In this document: piece after piece, positions 1-9,216 of the stretch
Layout: every line of letters begins with the position of its first letter
Numbering within the stretch: the stretch's first letter is position 1
Assembly (NCBI GenBank): GCA_046349595.1
Contig: JAXMCA010000002.1
Coordinates: 558,001 to 622,000, forward strand
Origin: JACRLW01 sp046349595
GTDB lineage: Bacteria > Planctomycetota > UBA1135 > UBA2386
DNA length: 64,000 nucleotides
Direction of reading: 5' to 3'
The notes under the pieces: generated by a model
Database searches by the model: none
Seen by the model: only the letters and a program-made list of their open reading frames with translations
Told to the model about the DNA's origin: nothing
Program-made: the position numbers and the translations under genes

Positions 1-546
1 TCGGTCGTGCTCGGCGGACTCGGCGTGCTCGCCGGAGTCGCACTCGGCGCCCTGTCCACGGTCGAAGGGCATCGCGGCGATCTCGCCGCATGGCTGCTGT
101 TCGGCATCGGCATCGCCTACGCGCTGTGGGGTGTGCGGCGCGCCTTGCGTCGCCACGAGGGTTTCGAGCTCCACACTCACGGCCATGGCGTGCATCTCCA
201 CCACGGCGGCGGAGTGATGCACGTGCATGCGCACCATCATCACCCTCGCGACGCGGTGCGGCGTCAGACCACCTTCTGGGCCCTGTTCCTGGTCTTCGTA
301 CTCGGCCCCTGCGAGCCGCTCATCCCGCTGTTCATGGTGCCGGCCAGCGAAGCGCGCTGGGGCGTCGCACTCGTGCTGGCCCTCGTGTTCGGAGTGATCA
401 CTCTCGCGACCATGCTCGCGATCACCGCGGCCTTGGTCGCAGGGGTCTCACGCGTGCCGCTCGGCCCGCTGCAGCGTTGGGCCCATGCGATGGCCGGCGG
501 TGTGATGGCAGCCTCGGCCTCGGCCGTGCTGTTCCTGGGTCTGTAG
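1..546 (+). CDS. His-rich multi-pass membrane transporter, UreH/TauE-SafE-like (5' end outside window)
   Basis: The reading frame is open from the first base, so the N-terminus lies upstream; 181 residues are visible. It has hydrophobic helices around a strongly His-rich loop (codons at about 170-245, with HTHGHGVHLHH and HAHHHH clusters), then the segment GPCEPLIPLF and two or three more helices. A Gly-Pro-Cys-Glu-Pro motif in a helix after a His-rich cytosolic loop is what I associate with the UreH, sulfite-exporter TauE/SafE and NicO-type families, some of which move nickel or cobalt. Metal transport is inferred from the His loop only. The gene ends in TAG and is followed at once by a multi-hairpin repeat. 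Confidence 0.6.
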   Translation, partial: SVVLGGLGVLAGVALGALSTVEGHRGDLAAWLLFGIGIAYALWGVRRALRRHEGFELHTHGHGVHLHHGGGVMHVHAHHHHPRDAVRRQTTFWALFLVFVLGPCEPLIPLFMVPASEARWGVALVLALVFGVITLATMLAITAALVAGVSRVPLGPLQRWAHAMAGGVMAASASAVLFLGL

Positions 547-675
547 GCCGGAACATCGTCGCGTGCCGCGACGATGTGGAGGCCGAAAGACCCCAGCAAG
601 CAAAGCGGCCTGGGCCTCTCGGGTCGGCGCAAAGCGCCGACGCTGCAACCCGGCAGGGTTGCGGCCAAGGCCGCG
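547..675 (+). repeat. Multi-hairpin intergenic repeat, copy A
   Basis: This copy begins directly after the stop codon at 546. It contains an 11-bp perfect stem (553-563 with 567-577, loop TGC), an 8-bp stem GTCGGCGC/GCGCCGAC around AAA, and a 7-bp stem GCAACCC/GGGTTGC around GGCA. The order of blocks matches the reverse complement of the tandem units at 53,650-54,072 and the copy at 40,152-40,283. It probably works as a terminator or structured 3' element of the upstream gene, but there is no T-tract. Its function is inferred. Confidence 0.75.
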
Positions 676-720
676 TTCGGTCTGTGGCGCCCGCTCTCGT
701 GCGCCGCCTAAGCTGCGCGC

Positions 721-1269
721 ATGTCGAACACGCCCGCGTCGATCTCCGACGAACTCGCGCAGTGGCTCCTCGAACAGAAGGTGTTCTTCGTCGCCACGGC
801 TCCGCTGTCGGCCGACGGCCACGTCAACCTCTCGCCGAAGGGCCTCGACACCTTCCGCGTGCTCGATGCACACACCGTCGCGTGGCTCGACCTCACCGGC
901 AGCGGCGCCGAGACCATCGCGCACTTCCGCGAGAACGGGCGCGCCTGCGTGATGTTCTGCGCCTTCGACGGCCCGCCGCGCATCATCCGCCTCCAGGGTC
1001 GCGGCGACGTGCTGCTGCCCGGTGACGCGGACTTCGAGGCGCTGATCGGACGCTTCCCGCCGACCCCCGGCACGCGCTCGATCCTGCGCGTCCGCGTGAC
1101 CCGGGTCGCCAAGACCTGCGGCTTCGCCGTGCCGCGCATGGACTTCGTCGGCACGCGCGACCGCCTGCAGGCTTGGGCGATCGAGAAGGGTGAGGACGGG
1201 GTCGCCGAGTACCGCCGCAAGAACAACGCGCTGTCCATCGACGGGCTGCCGGCGATCGACGTCGACTGA
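721..1269 (+). CDS. Pyridoxamine 5'-phosphate oxidase family (PPOX-fold) flavoprotein
   Basis: A 182-residue cytosolic protein with the split-barrel pattern of the putative PNPOx family. The N-terminal strand FFVATAPLSADGHVNLSPKG (residues about 20-40) is typical of small FMN- or F420-binding PPOX proteins, and the middle has a short RACVMFCAFDGPPRIIRLQG-type strand pair. The family includes pyridoxamine phosphate oxidase and many FMN-dependent reductases or haem-handling proteins of unknown substrate. It is shorter than PdxH and lacks a recognisable PdxH C-terminal domain, so vitamin B6 synthesis should not be assumed. It stands alone between copy A of the repeat and the convergent Dus gene, with a 9-bp gap. 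Confidence 0.8.
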   Translation: MSNTPASISDELAQWLLEQKVFFVATAPLSADGHVNLSPKGLDTFRVLDAHTVAWLDLTGSGAETIAHFRENGRACVMFCAFDGPPRIIRLQGRGDVLLPGDADFEALIGRFPPTPGTRSILRVRVTRVAKTCGFAVPRMDFVGTRDRLQAWAIEKGEDGVAEYRRKNNALSIDGLPAIDVD

Positions 1270-1278
1270 TCGCACGCG

Positions 1279-2394
1279 TCACCCGTGCGCGACGGCGACC
1301 TCGCCCGCTTCGTCGTCCGAGGGAGCGGGTGTCGCGGCGGCGAGCTGCTCGAGGTTCGCACACATCGCGTCGACGTCGGGCGAGTCCCACAGGATCGCGG
1401 CGATCTTCTCGTGCACGCTCTCGCGCGGGTCGCGCAGGATGCTCTCCAGCGGCGGCAGGTCGTCACCGCGATCCACGCGTGTCTGCATCAGCGGGTAGGA
1501 CTTCGCCTGCTCCTGGAACTCCTCGTCGGGCATCGGCCGCCAGCGGCAGAAGAACGACAGGTGCCAGGGCAGGAAGAACATCGCCTTCTTGCGGCCCTTC
1601 GCGTCGTCGCCGAAGTGCTCGCGGCCGTGCGCGATCAGACGCGCATAGACCTCCACACGCTCGCGCGCCGTCGGCAGCCAGGTGCGCCCCTCGACGACCT
1701 CCTTGAAGATCCACGGCTTCACGAGCGCGCCACGACCGAGCATCACCGACGCGCAACCCGACTCGGCCTGCCGGTCACGGAGCTCGTGCCAGGTCAGGAC
1801 GTCGCCGTTGCCGACGATCGGGATCCCGCGTTCCTGCACCAGCTTCTTCACCAGCGACCAGTCGGCCTGCTTGGTGTAGCGCTGCTCGCGGGTGCGCGCG
1901 TGCAGGGTCACCATCGACGCACCCGCCTCTTCGCAGATCTGCGCGATCTCGGAGGCATTGATCTCGTCCTCCTTCCAACCGGAGCGGATCTTGACCGTGA
2001 CGGGCACGTCGAGTCCCTCCTTCATGCCCGCGACGATGCGTAGGAGCGCCTTCGGCCGCTGCAGCAGCGTGGCGCCCATTCCGCGCTTGATCACGTCGTG
2101 GATCGGGCAGCCGCAGTTCAGGTCGATGAAGGCGGCGCCGTTCTCGATCGCACGCTTGCCGGCGGCCACGGCCTCCTCGGCATTGGTCGCCGCGATCTGC
2201 ACGCCGAAGCAGTCCTCGGACGCGTGCTTGCGCAACAGGGCCAGTTCCGGTCGCGACCCCCGCACGACCTGCCGCGCATAGGCCATCTCCGACATCGTGA
2301 CCTTGGCGCCGAAGTCGACGCACAGGCGGCGGAACGGCAGGTTCCCGCCCTTGGTGAGCGGCGCGAGGATGGCAGGCGGCAGCGCGGTGAACAT
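1279..2394 (-). CDS. tRNA-dihydrouridine synthase, Dus3-like
   Basis: This 371-residue FMN-dependent TIM-barrel enzyme reduces uridine to dihydrouridine in tRNA. The start LAPLTKGGNLPFRRLC with a nearby SEMA segment resembles the eukaryotic Dus3 branch more than bacterial DusA/B/C. The active-site motif is at N93-C94-G95-C96-P97, followed by GMGATLL; C96 is the likely proton-donating cysteine. The downstream segments VKIRSGW, HARTREQRY and GNGDV are the phosphate- and substrate-binding loops seen across Dus proteins. The ATG at 2394 is a good start because the barrel begins at once. The C-terminal part (after about residue 245) is the helical RNA-binding region. Its position specificity cannot be read from the sequence. 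Confidence 0.87.
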   Translation of the reverse strand: MFTALPPAILAPLTKGGNLPFRRLCVDFGAKVTMSEMAYARQVVRGSRPELALLRKHASEDCFGVQIAATNAEEAVAAGKRAIENGAAFIDLNCGCPIHDVIKRGMGATLLQRPKALLRIVAGMKEGLDVPVTVKIRSGWKEDEINASEIAQICEEAGASMVTLHARTREQRYTKQADWSLVKKLVQERGIPIVGNGDVLTWHELRDRQAESGCASVMLGRGALVKPWIFKEVVEGRTWLPTARERVEVYARLIAHGREHFGDDAKGRKKAMFFLPWHLSFFCRWRPMPDEEFQEQAKSYPLMQTRVDRGDDLPPLESILRDPRESVHEKIAAILWDSPDVDAMCANLEQLAAATPAPSDDEAGEVAVAHG

Positions 2395-2425
2395 CGGGGG
2401 CGGGGATGCTACGCGGCCGCGTGCT

Positions 2426-2530
2426 CAGAGCTGGAGAGACAATTAGTCTCTCCAGCTCTGCGTGGCCGCGCATGCGGCCACCAGCAAGCATCTGAGAGCC
2501 TGTATCATGGATTGCTTGTCGGGCTCTCAG
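2426..2530. repeat. Array of three successive hairpins between co-directional genes
   Basis: Three inverted repeats follow each other. The first is a perfect 15-bp stem at 2426-2440 with 2446-2460 around AATTA. The second is an 8-bp stem GTGGCCGC/GCGGCCAC at 2462-2481. The third is a 9-bp stem CTGAGAGCC/GGCTCTCAG at 2492-2500 and 2522-2530, whose right arm contains the stop codon of the upstream minus-strand gene. The array separates that gene from the Dus gene and probably ends its transcription or blocks 3' exonucleases. There is no T-tract, so a classical intrinsic terminator is not shown. Confidence 0.6.
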
Positions 2531-3267
2531 GCGAGGCGGAGGAAACCGATCGGATCGCCGACGATCGCCGTCTCGATCATCTCGTCGTCGGATTCGAGGC
2601 TTCGACCCGAGACCTCCGCGACGTGCATCAGCCACGGCACCTCCTCGGCGGTGGTCGTGATCCAGGCCGGCGTGCGGAGGGCCGCGACCAGGTCGGAGGC
2701 GAGCGCCAGGATCTCGCCGCGCTCGCGGACGAAGGTGTCGACGTCGAGGAGCACCGGCGGCATCCGCCCGTAGCCGACCGCGCTGCTGACCGGCCAGCGC
2801 TCCGGATCGCTGAGGATCGAGACCAGCGAGAGGTGGTCGAAGGGCCCTTGCGCGCACAGCGACCGGGCATCGACCGGAAGGATGGTCAGCTCGTTCGGAG
2901 CGACGCCGACGGCGCGCAGGCCGGCATCGAGGATGCTGCATTCCTCCACGCGCAGATTGCCGGCGAGGACCCTACGACCGAGAGAGCGCACCTCGCGCAG
3001 CATCGCGGGGAGCTCGGCGACCCCGGCACCGACGTAGAGACTGGTGCCACCCTGCGGCAGACGCTCGGCGAGGGCTTCCGCCCATCTGCGCCCCTGCCGG
3101 AGGGCGGGCTTGCGATGTTCCTCCCAGAACGCGTCGCCGCCGGTGTCGCAGTAGACGGAACCGAGCAGGTGCCAATCGAGCGACGCGAACAGGCGGTCGA
3201 GCAGCTTGTCGAGCGGAGCTTCCAAGCGAGGTGTCGAGGTTTCCGGGCGAGGTGTTTGAGGCATCAT
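2527..3267 (-). CDS. Hypothetical protein with methyltransferase-like Rossmann segment
   Basis: A protein of 246 residues from the ATG-ATG pair at 3262-3267. The long N-terminal extension possible in this frame runs antisense through the divergent mobA-like gene and is rejected. After a helical N-terminus, the segment SLYVGAGVAELPAML looks like motif I of SAM-dependent methyltransferases, followed by an acidic turn and a strand containing LDVDTFV. No clear motif IV or substrate domain is visible, so this could be a divergent methyltransferase or a fold relative. The gene is divergent from the mobA-like gene with only 24 bp between the starts, so the two probably share a compact promoter region. 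The 3' end lies inside a hairpin. Confidence 0.6.
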   Translation of the reverse strand: MMPQTPRPETSTPRLEAPLDKLLDRLFASLDWHLLGSVYCDTGGDAFWEEHRKPALRQGRRWAEALAERLPQGGTSLYVGAGVAELPAMLREVRSLGRRVLAGNLRVEECSILDAGLRAVGVAPNELTILPVDARSLCAQGPFDHLSLVSILSDPERWPVSSAVGYGRMPPVLLDVDTFVRERGEILALASDLVAALRTPAWITTTAEEVPWLMHVAEVSGRSLESDDEMIETAIVGDPIGFLRLA

Positions 3268-3291
3268 GCCCGGCGCGTAGCTTCCCCGGCC

Positions 3292-3897
3292 ATGATCCTC
3301 GGATCGATGGTTCTCGCCGGCGGACGCAGCGACCGCATGGGCCGCTCGAAGCCCGACCTGCCCTGGGGCGACGGCTCGCTGCTTCTGCACACGGTGCAGA
3401 CGCTGCTCGATTGCACCCATCCCGTCGTGGTCGTGGCGCGCGACGACCACCAGGAGCTCCCGCCGCTGCACACCGAGAGCGAGCTGATCTTCGATCCGCG
3501 TCCGGGTGAGGGACCGCTGCAGGCGGTCGAAGCAGGCATGCGATTCGTCACCGGCAAGTGCGACGCGGTGTTCGTCGCCGGTTGCGACCTGCCGTTCCTC
3601 GACTCGACGGTGGTCGGCAGGCTCTTCGGTCTGCTGGGCGACAAGAACGCGGTGATCCCGACCCTCGACGGCAAGCCGCAGCCACTCTGCGCGATCTACA
3701 GCAACAAGCTCCTGCCGAAGATCAGCGCGCTGGTGCAGCGTGGTGAACGCCGCGCGCAGGCGCTCTGCGAACTCGAGGGCGTGCGCATCCTCACCGCCGA
3801 CGAGCTGCGTGCTCTGGATCCGCGGCAGCGCTTCTGCCGCGACGTCGACACGCCCGAGGACTACCAGCGCGCCCTCGCCGACGCCGGCCTGAAGTGA
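3292..3897 (+). CDS. mobA: MobA-like molybdenum cofactor guanylyltransferase / NTP transferase
   Basis: A 201-residue GT-A-fold nucleotidyltransferase. The N-terminal signature LAGGRSDRMGRSK (residues 8-20) holds the nucleotide-binding glycines and Lys20. The segment FVAGCDLPFL (near residue 95) carries the metal-binding Asp of MobA/IspD/GlmU-type enzymes. MobA joins GMP to molybdopterin to make the MGD cofactor of molybdoenzymes. No other molybdopterin genes are in the window, so the assignment rests on the motif pattern and length (MobA is about 190-200 residues). Its 3' end overlaps the next gene by 4 bp, suggesting translational coupling with the metallo-hydrolase. A MobA-like CMP- or sugar-nucleotide transferase is the main alternative. 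Confidence 0.72.
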   Translation: MILGSMVLAGGRSDRMGRSKPDLPWGDGSLLLHTVQTLLDCTHPVVVVARDDHQELPPLHTESELIFDPRPGEGPLQAVEAGMRFVTGKCDAVFVAGCDLPFLDSTVVGRLFGLLGDKNAVIPTLDGKPQPLCAIYSNKLLPKISALVQRGERRAQALCELEGVRILTADELRALDPRQRFCRDVDTPEDYQRALADAGLK

Positions 3898-4688
3898 GCC
3901 TCGCGCCCGACGCCCTGCGCGTGACCGTGCTCGGCTCGGGCACGGCGGTGCCGAGCGCCGATCGGTTCCCGGCCGGACACCTGCTGCAGGACGGCGACCG
4001 CACGCTGTGCATCGATCTCGGCCCCGGCGTGCTGCGACGCCTCGCCGCCTGTGGACTCGACCTCGACGCCGTCGACGCGGTCCTCTTCACCCACTACCAC
4101 ACCGACCACTGCGCGGATGTCGCGGCGCTGCTGTTCGGTCTGCGCAGTCCCCGCTACGCGGGCCGGAAGCCGCTGCACCTGTTCGGCGCGCCGGGTCTGC
4201 GGACCCTGATCGGGAGCCTCACCCAGGCCTGGCCCTGGCTCACCCCGCGCGACTACGAGCTGCACCTGCACGAGATCGAGCCGGGATCGCACGACGTCCT
4301 CGGTCTGCGCGTCGATGCCCTCGCGATCGAGCACACCAAGGAGAGCCTCGGCTACCGCGTCCACGGCGGCGGTGGCGCGATCGCGGCCTTCAGCGGCGAT
4401 GCGGTGCTCTGCGACAACCTCGTGCCGCTGGCCCGCGACTCCGACCTCTTCGTCTGCGACAGCGCATTCCCCTCGGCCGCACCGGGCCCCGGCCACATGA
4501 CCCCGAGCGAGGCGGGGCGCGTCGCGGCACGCGCCGGCTGTCGGATCCTGCTCCTCACGCACTTCTATCCCGAGTGCGACGGCCACGACCTCCTCGCCGA
4601 GGCCCGTCGTGAGTTCGACGGCGACATCCGCATGGCGGAGGACCTGCTCTCCTTCCGGCTGCACCCGGCGAGCCCCCGTCGGTCTTGA
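3894..4688 (+). CDS. Metallo-beta-lactamase-fold hydrolase (RNase Z-like group)
   Basis: A 264-residue protein starting at a GTG that overlaps the stop of the mobA-like gene (GTGA). The N-terminus VTVLGSGTAVPS and the zinc motif H67-Y-H69-T-D71-H72 are those of the RNase Z/arylsulfatase-like branch of the MBL fold. Later ligands are supplied by FSGDAV (Asp), the HMTPSEAG segment and the final LTHFY (His). Enzymes of this group cut tRNA 3' trailers or hydrolyse phosphodiesters and sulfate esters. The long flexible arm of true RNase Z is not obvious, so tRNA processing is uncertain. It appears to form a two-gene operon with the upstream gene. Confidence 0.82.
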   Translation: MSLAPDALRVTVLGSGTAVPSADRFPAGHLLQDGDRTLCIDLGPGVLRRLAACGLDLDAVDAVLFTHYHTDHCADVAALLFGLRSPRYAGRKPLHLFGAPGLRTLIGSLTQAWPWLTPRDYELHLHEIEPGSHDVLGLRVDALAIEHTKESLGYRVHGGGGAIAAFSGDAVLCDNLVPLARDSDLFVCDSAFPSAAPGPGHMTPSEAGRVAARAGCRILLLTHFYPECDGHDLLAEARREFDGDIRMAEDLLSFRLHPASPRRS

Positions 4689-4751
4689 CCCGATCGCGCG
4701 GGCGGCCAATCCTGTTCGCCCCTCCGAGTCCGTGGAATCGAGAGAGAGCCG

Positions 4752-6667
<1,916 letters not shown>

Positions 6668-6671
<4 letters not shown>

Positions 6672-7321
6672 TCGCGGCGCGGCGACGTCGTCAACTCGAC
6701 GATCGCATTCAGCAGCTCGATCGCCGCCGCGACGACCGGCGCGGCGAGCGGATCGCGGCCGAGCGCCTCGAAGGGTCCTTGCCCGAAGTGGAGACCGCTC
6801 GGCGTGAGCAGGCTGATGCGCGCGAGGCCGGAGGGGATCGGCGGACGTGCTCCCTGATGCGGCCCGATGCGCAGCGCGAGCACCTGACCTGCGGTGAGGA
6901 GCTTGCGCACGTGGGTCGTGAGACTCCCCTGCGGGATCTCCCCGATGAACACACTGCCGGCATGGTTGAGGTAGCGCACGCGGCCGTCGTCATAGGCGGC
7001 GAGCGTGTCGTAGCCGTCGCCGACCGGGACCTCGACGACCACGCCGAGCAGCTGCTTCGCCTCTGCCGGCGGCGGCACTTCGCCGGCCTGACGCAGACCG
7101 AACCACGCCTCCAGCCGATGCCGCGACTCGAGGTCGGGTCGTTGCAGGATCGACCTCAGCACGCGCGCCGCACCGGCGATGTCGCCCTGCGCGAAGCGGG
7201 TGACCGCGCGTGCGAAGCTCGCGAAGGGCTCCTCGGTCCCGGTCGCCCATTGCGCGAGGGGAAGGTCCCCGAACAGCAGATCGCGCAGGTTCGCCTCCAT
7301 TGCGTCTCCGTCATCGACCAT
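6668..7321 (-). CDS. Hypothetical protein, planctomycete-type accessory protein
   Basis: A protein of 217 residues from the ATG at 7321 (an ATG at 7300, starting MEANLRD, is equally plausible). It is soluble, with a helical N-terminal half containing a TPR-like FARAVTRFAQGDIAGAARVL stretch and a beta-rich half with YDTLAAYDDGRVRYLN that resembles a small binding fold. I do not recognise the family. The start overlaps the end of the DUF2809 gene by about 10 bp, so the two are probably co-transcribed. It converges on htpG with overlapping stop codons. Confidence 0.55.
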
Positions 7322-7745
7322 CGGATCGACGCGACTGCAATGCGCGGACACCGGCATCGCAGAGCACACCAAACCCGATCCCGCAGGCGTAGGCGATCAG
7401 GTTGTGCCACGAGAACACCTGCCCGAGCAGCAGGCTGCCGAGGCTCGTGCTGCGGAATGCGTCGAGCCAGGGAGTGTGCCAGAGCTTGGCGAACTCGATC
7501 GCGCAGGCGGTGATCGCGGCGAACGCGGCCAGACGCAGCGTCGACACGCGCGGCAGCAACACGCCCCACGCGAGGAACACCAGCAGAGCCCACAGCACAT
7601 CGCCCGGGTACTTGCCGAGCACGGTCGGCAGGACGCTCGGGTAGCGGCGCGACGCCAGTCCCGCGGCGACAGTCACCGCGCAGCAAGTCAGCAGGACCAA
7701 GCGATGGCGAGGAGGACGGGACACGATGCCGGGACAGGCGCGCAC
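7311..7745 (-). CDS. DUF2809 family small membrane protein
   Basis: A protein of up to 144 residues with four predicted transmembrane helices. The segment KYPGDVLWALLVFLAWG and the later FAKLWHTPWLDAFR motif fit DUF2809, a VanZ-like integral membrane family of unknown function. The frame begins at a GTG (7745); a second GTG about eight codons in would serve as well. It lies 6 bp before the end of the DUF1501 gene in the same direction, at the tail of a minus-strand cluster. Nothing in the sequence points to a substrate. Confidence 0.7.
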   Translation of the reverse strand: MRACPGIVSRPPRHRLVLLTCCAVTVAAGLASRRYPSVLPTVLGKYPGDVLWALLVFLAWGVLLPRVSTLRLAAFAAITACAIEFAKLWHTPWLDAFRSTSLGSLLLGQVFSWHNLIAYACGIGFGVLCDAGVRALQSRRSDGR

Positions 7746-7751
7746 GCGACG

Positions 7752-9209
7752 CTATGCGAGGATCGGCGTGATCACGCGCCCGGCGACGTCGGTGAGGCGT
7801 CGCTCGATGCCGTTGTGGTACCAGGTCAGGCGTTCGTGATCGAGGCCGAGCAGGTACAGCATCGTCGCATGCAGATCGTGGACGGTGCAGACGTCCTCGA
7901 CCGCACGATGCCCGAACTCATCGGTCGCGCCGTGGCTGAACGCGCGGCGCACCCCGGCACCGGAGAGCCAGACGGTGAATCCGTCCGGGTTGTGGTCGCG
8001 CCCCGACGCCCCGGCCTGGAAGGTCGGCATGCGCCCGAACTCGGTGGTCCACACCACCAGCGTGTCCTCGAGCAATCCGCGCGCACGCAGGTCGGACAGC
8101 AGCGCGGCCGCGGGTCGGTCGAGGATCGGTGCGTGCACCGAGTACTGCTCGACGAGCTTGCGGTGGCCGTCCCAGTTGCCGACGCCCTCGCCCATCGCAT
8201 AGGCGCCGTTGAAGAGTTGCACGAACCGCACGCCACGCTCCAGAAGGCGCCGCGCCACCAGGCAGTTGCGCGCGAAGCCGGCGCGGATCGGATCCGGATC
8301 GTCGACTCCGTAGGCCGCACGCGTCGCCGCAGACTCGCGCTCGATCGCGAGCACGCCGGGGACGCTGAGCTGCATGCGCGCCGCGAGCTCGTAGCTGGCG
8401 ATGCGCGCGTCGAGGTCGGTGTCCCTGGCAGAGCGATCACGGTGTCGCGCGTTCAAGCGGTTGATCAACGCACGCGTGTCCGCGTCCTCGCCCGCGTCGA
8501 TCGACGGCGGTCGCTGCAAGTTCTCGATGCCGCGTCCGATCCGCAGCGGCGTGCCCTGGAAGACCGCGGGCAGGAAGCCGTTGCTCCAGTTGTTCACGCT
8601 CGATTGTGGGACACCGCGCGGATCGGGGAGCGCCACGAACGCGGGCAGATCCTGGTCCTCCGTTCCCAGCGCGTAGCCGACCCAACTGCCCATCGACGGG
8701 AAGCCGTCGAGCGTGAAGCCCGTCGACATGAAGTTCTCGGCCGGGCCGTGGGTGTTGCTGCGCGACGTCATCGAGTGCACGAAGCACATCTCGTCCGCGA
8801 GCGCGGCGAGGTTCGGCAGCAGGTCGGAGACCATCTTCCCGCTCTCGCCGCGGGGTCGGAACGACCACGGACTGCGCGTGAGGTTGCCCTGCTTGCCCTG
8901 GAAGGTGACGAGATCGGCGGCGCCAGGCAGCGGCGAACCGTCGCGGGCGATCAGCGCGGGCTTGTGGTCGAAGGTGTCGAGATGGCTGCACGCTCCGGAG
9001 CAGAACAGGACCAGCACCCGCTTCGCCCGCGCGACGAGCTGCGGCGGACACGCCGCGAGCGGAGCACGTGGATCGATGCGCGGCCGGAAGGCGCGCGACG
9101 GATCCTGCGCGCGCAGCATGCTGGTGAGCGCGATGCCGGCGAGTCCCGTCGCCGTCCTGGAGAACAGCTCGCGTCGGTCGAAGGCGGGCTCCGTCGGTCG
9201 CTGATCCAT
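7752..9209 (-). CDS. DUF1501 domain protein (planctomycete sulfatase-like, exported)
   Basis: A 485-residue protein of the DUF1501 family, an alkaline-phosphatase-superfamily relative found in very many copies in Planctomycetota. The N-terminus has an Arg-Arg pair followed by a hydrophobic stretch (DRRELFSRTATGLAGIAL), compatible with Tat export. Family hallmarks include CSGACSHLDTFDHKP (metal-site Asp), FVHSMTSRSNTHG, GVRFVQLFNGAY, NWDGH, TLVVWTTEFGRMPTF and GRDHNPDGFTVWL. The function is unproven; these proteins are presumed extracytoplasmic hydrolases. The start at 9209 lies 7 bp after the DUF1549/DUF1553 stop, the classical gene pair of this phylum. Confidence 0.93.
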   Translation of the reverse strand: MDQRPTEPAFDRRELFSRTATGLAGIALTSMLRAQDPSRAFRPRIDPRAPLAACPPQLVARAKRVLVLFCSGACSHLDTFDHKPALIARDGSPLPGAADLVTFQGKQGNLTRSPWSFRPRGESGKMVSDLLPNLAALADEMCFVHSMTSRSNTHGPAENFMSTGFTLDGFPSMGSWVGYALGTEDQDLPAFVALPDPRGVPQSSVNNWSNGFLPAVFQGTPLRIGRGIENLQRPPSIDAGEDADTRALINRLNARHRDRSARDTDLDARIASYELAARMQLSVPGVLAIERESAATRAAYGVDDPDPIRAGFARNCLVARRLLERGVRFVQLFNGAYAMGEGVGNWDGHRKLVEQYSVHAPILDRPAAALLSDLRARGLLEDTLVVWTTEFGRMPTFQAGASGRDHNPDGFTVWLSGAGVRRAFSHGATDEFGHRAVEDVCTVHDLHATMLYLLGLDHERLTWYHNGIERRLTDVAGRVITPILA

Positions 9210-9216
9210 CACCCGC

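Noticed and set aside
2098..3291. N-terminal extension of the MobA-like frame
   Set aside because: The frame is open upstream to 2098, but this part runs antisense through the methyltransferase-like gene and hairpins; the family start is at 3292.
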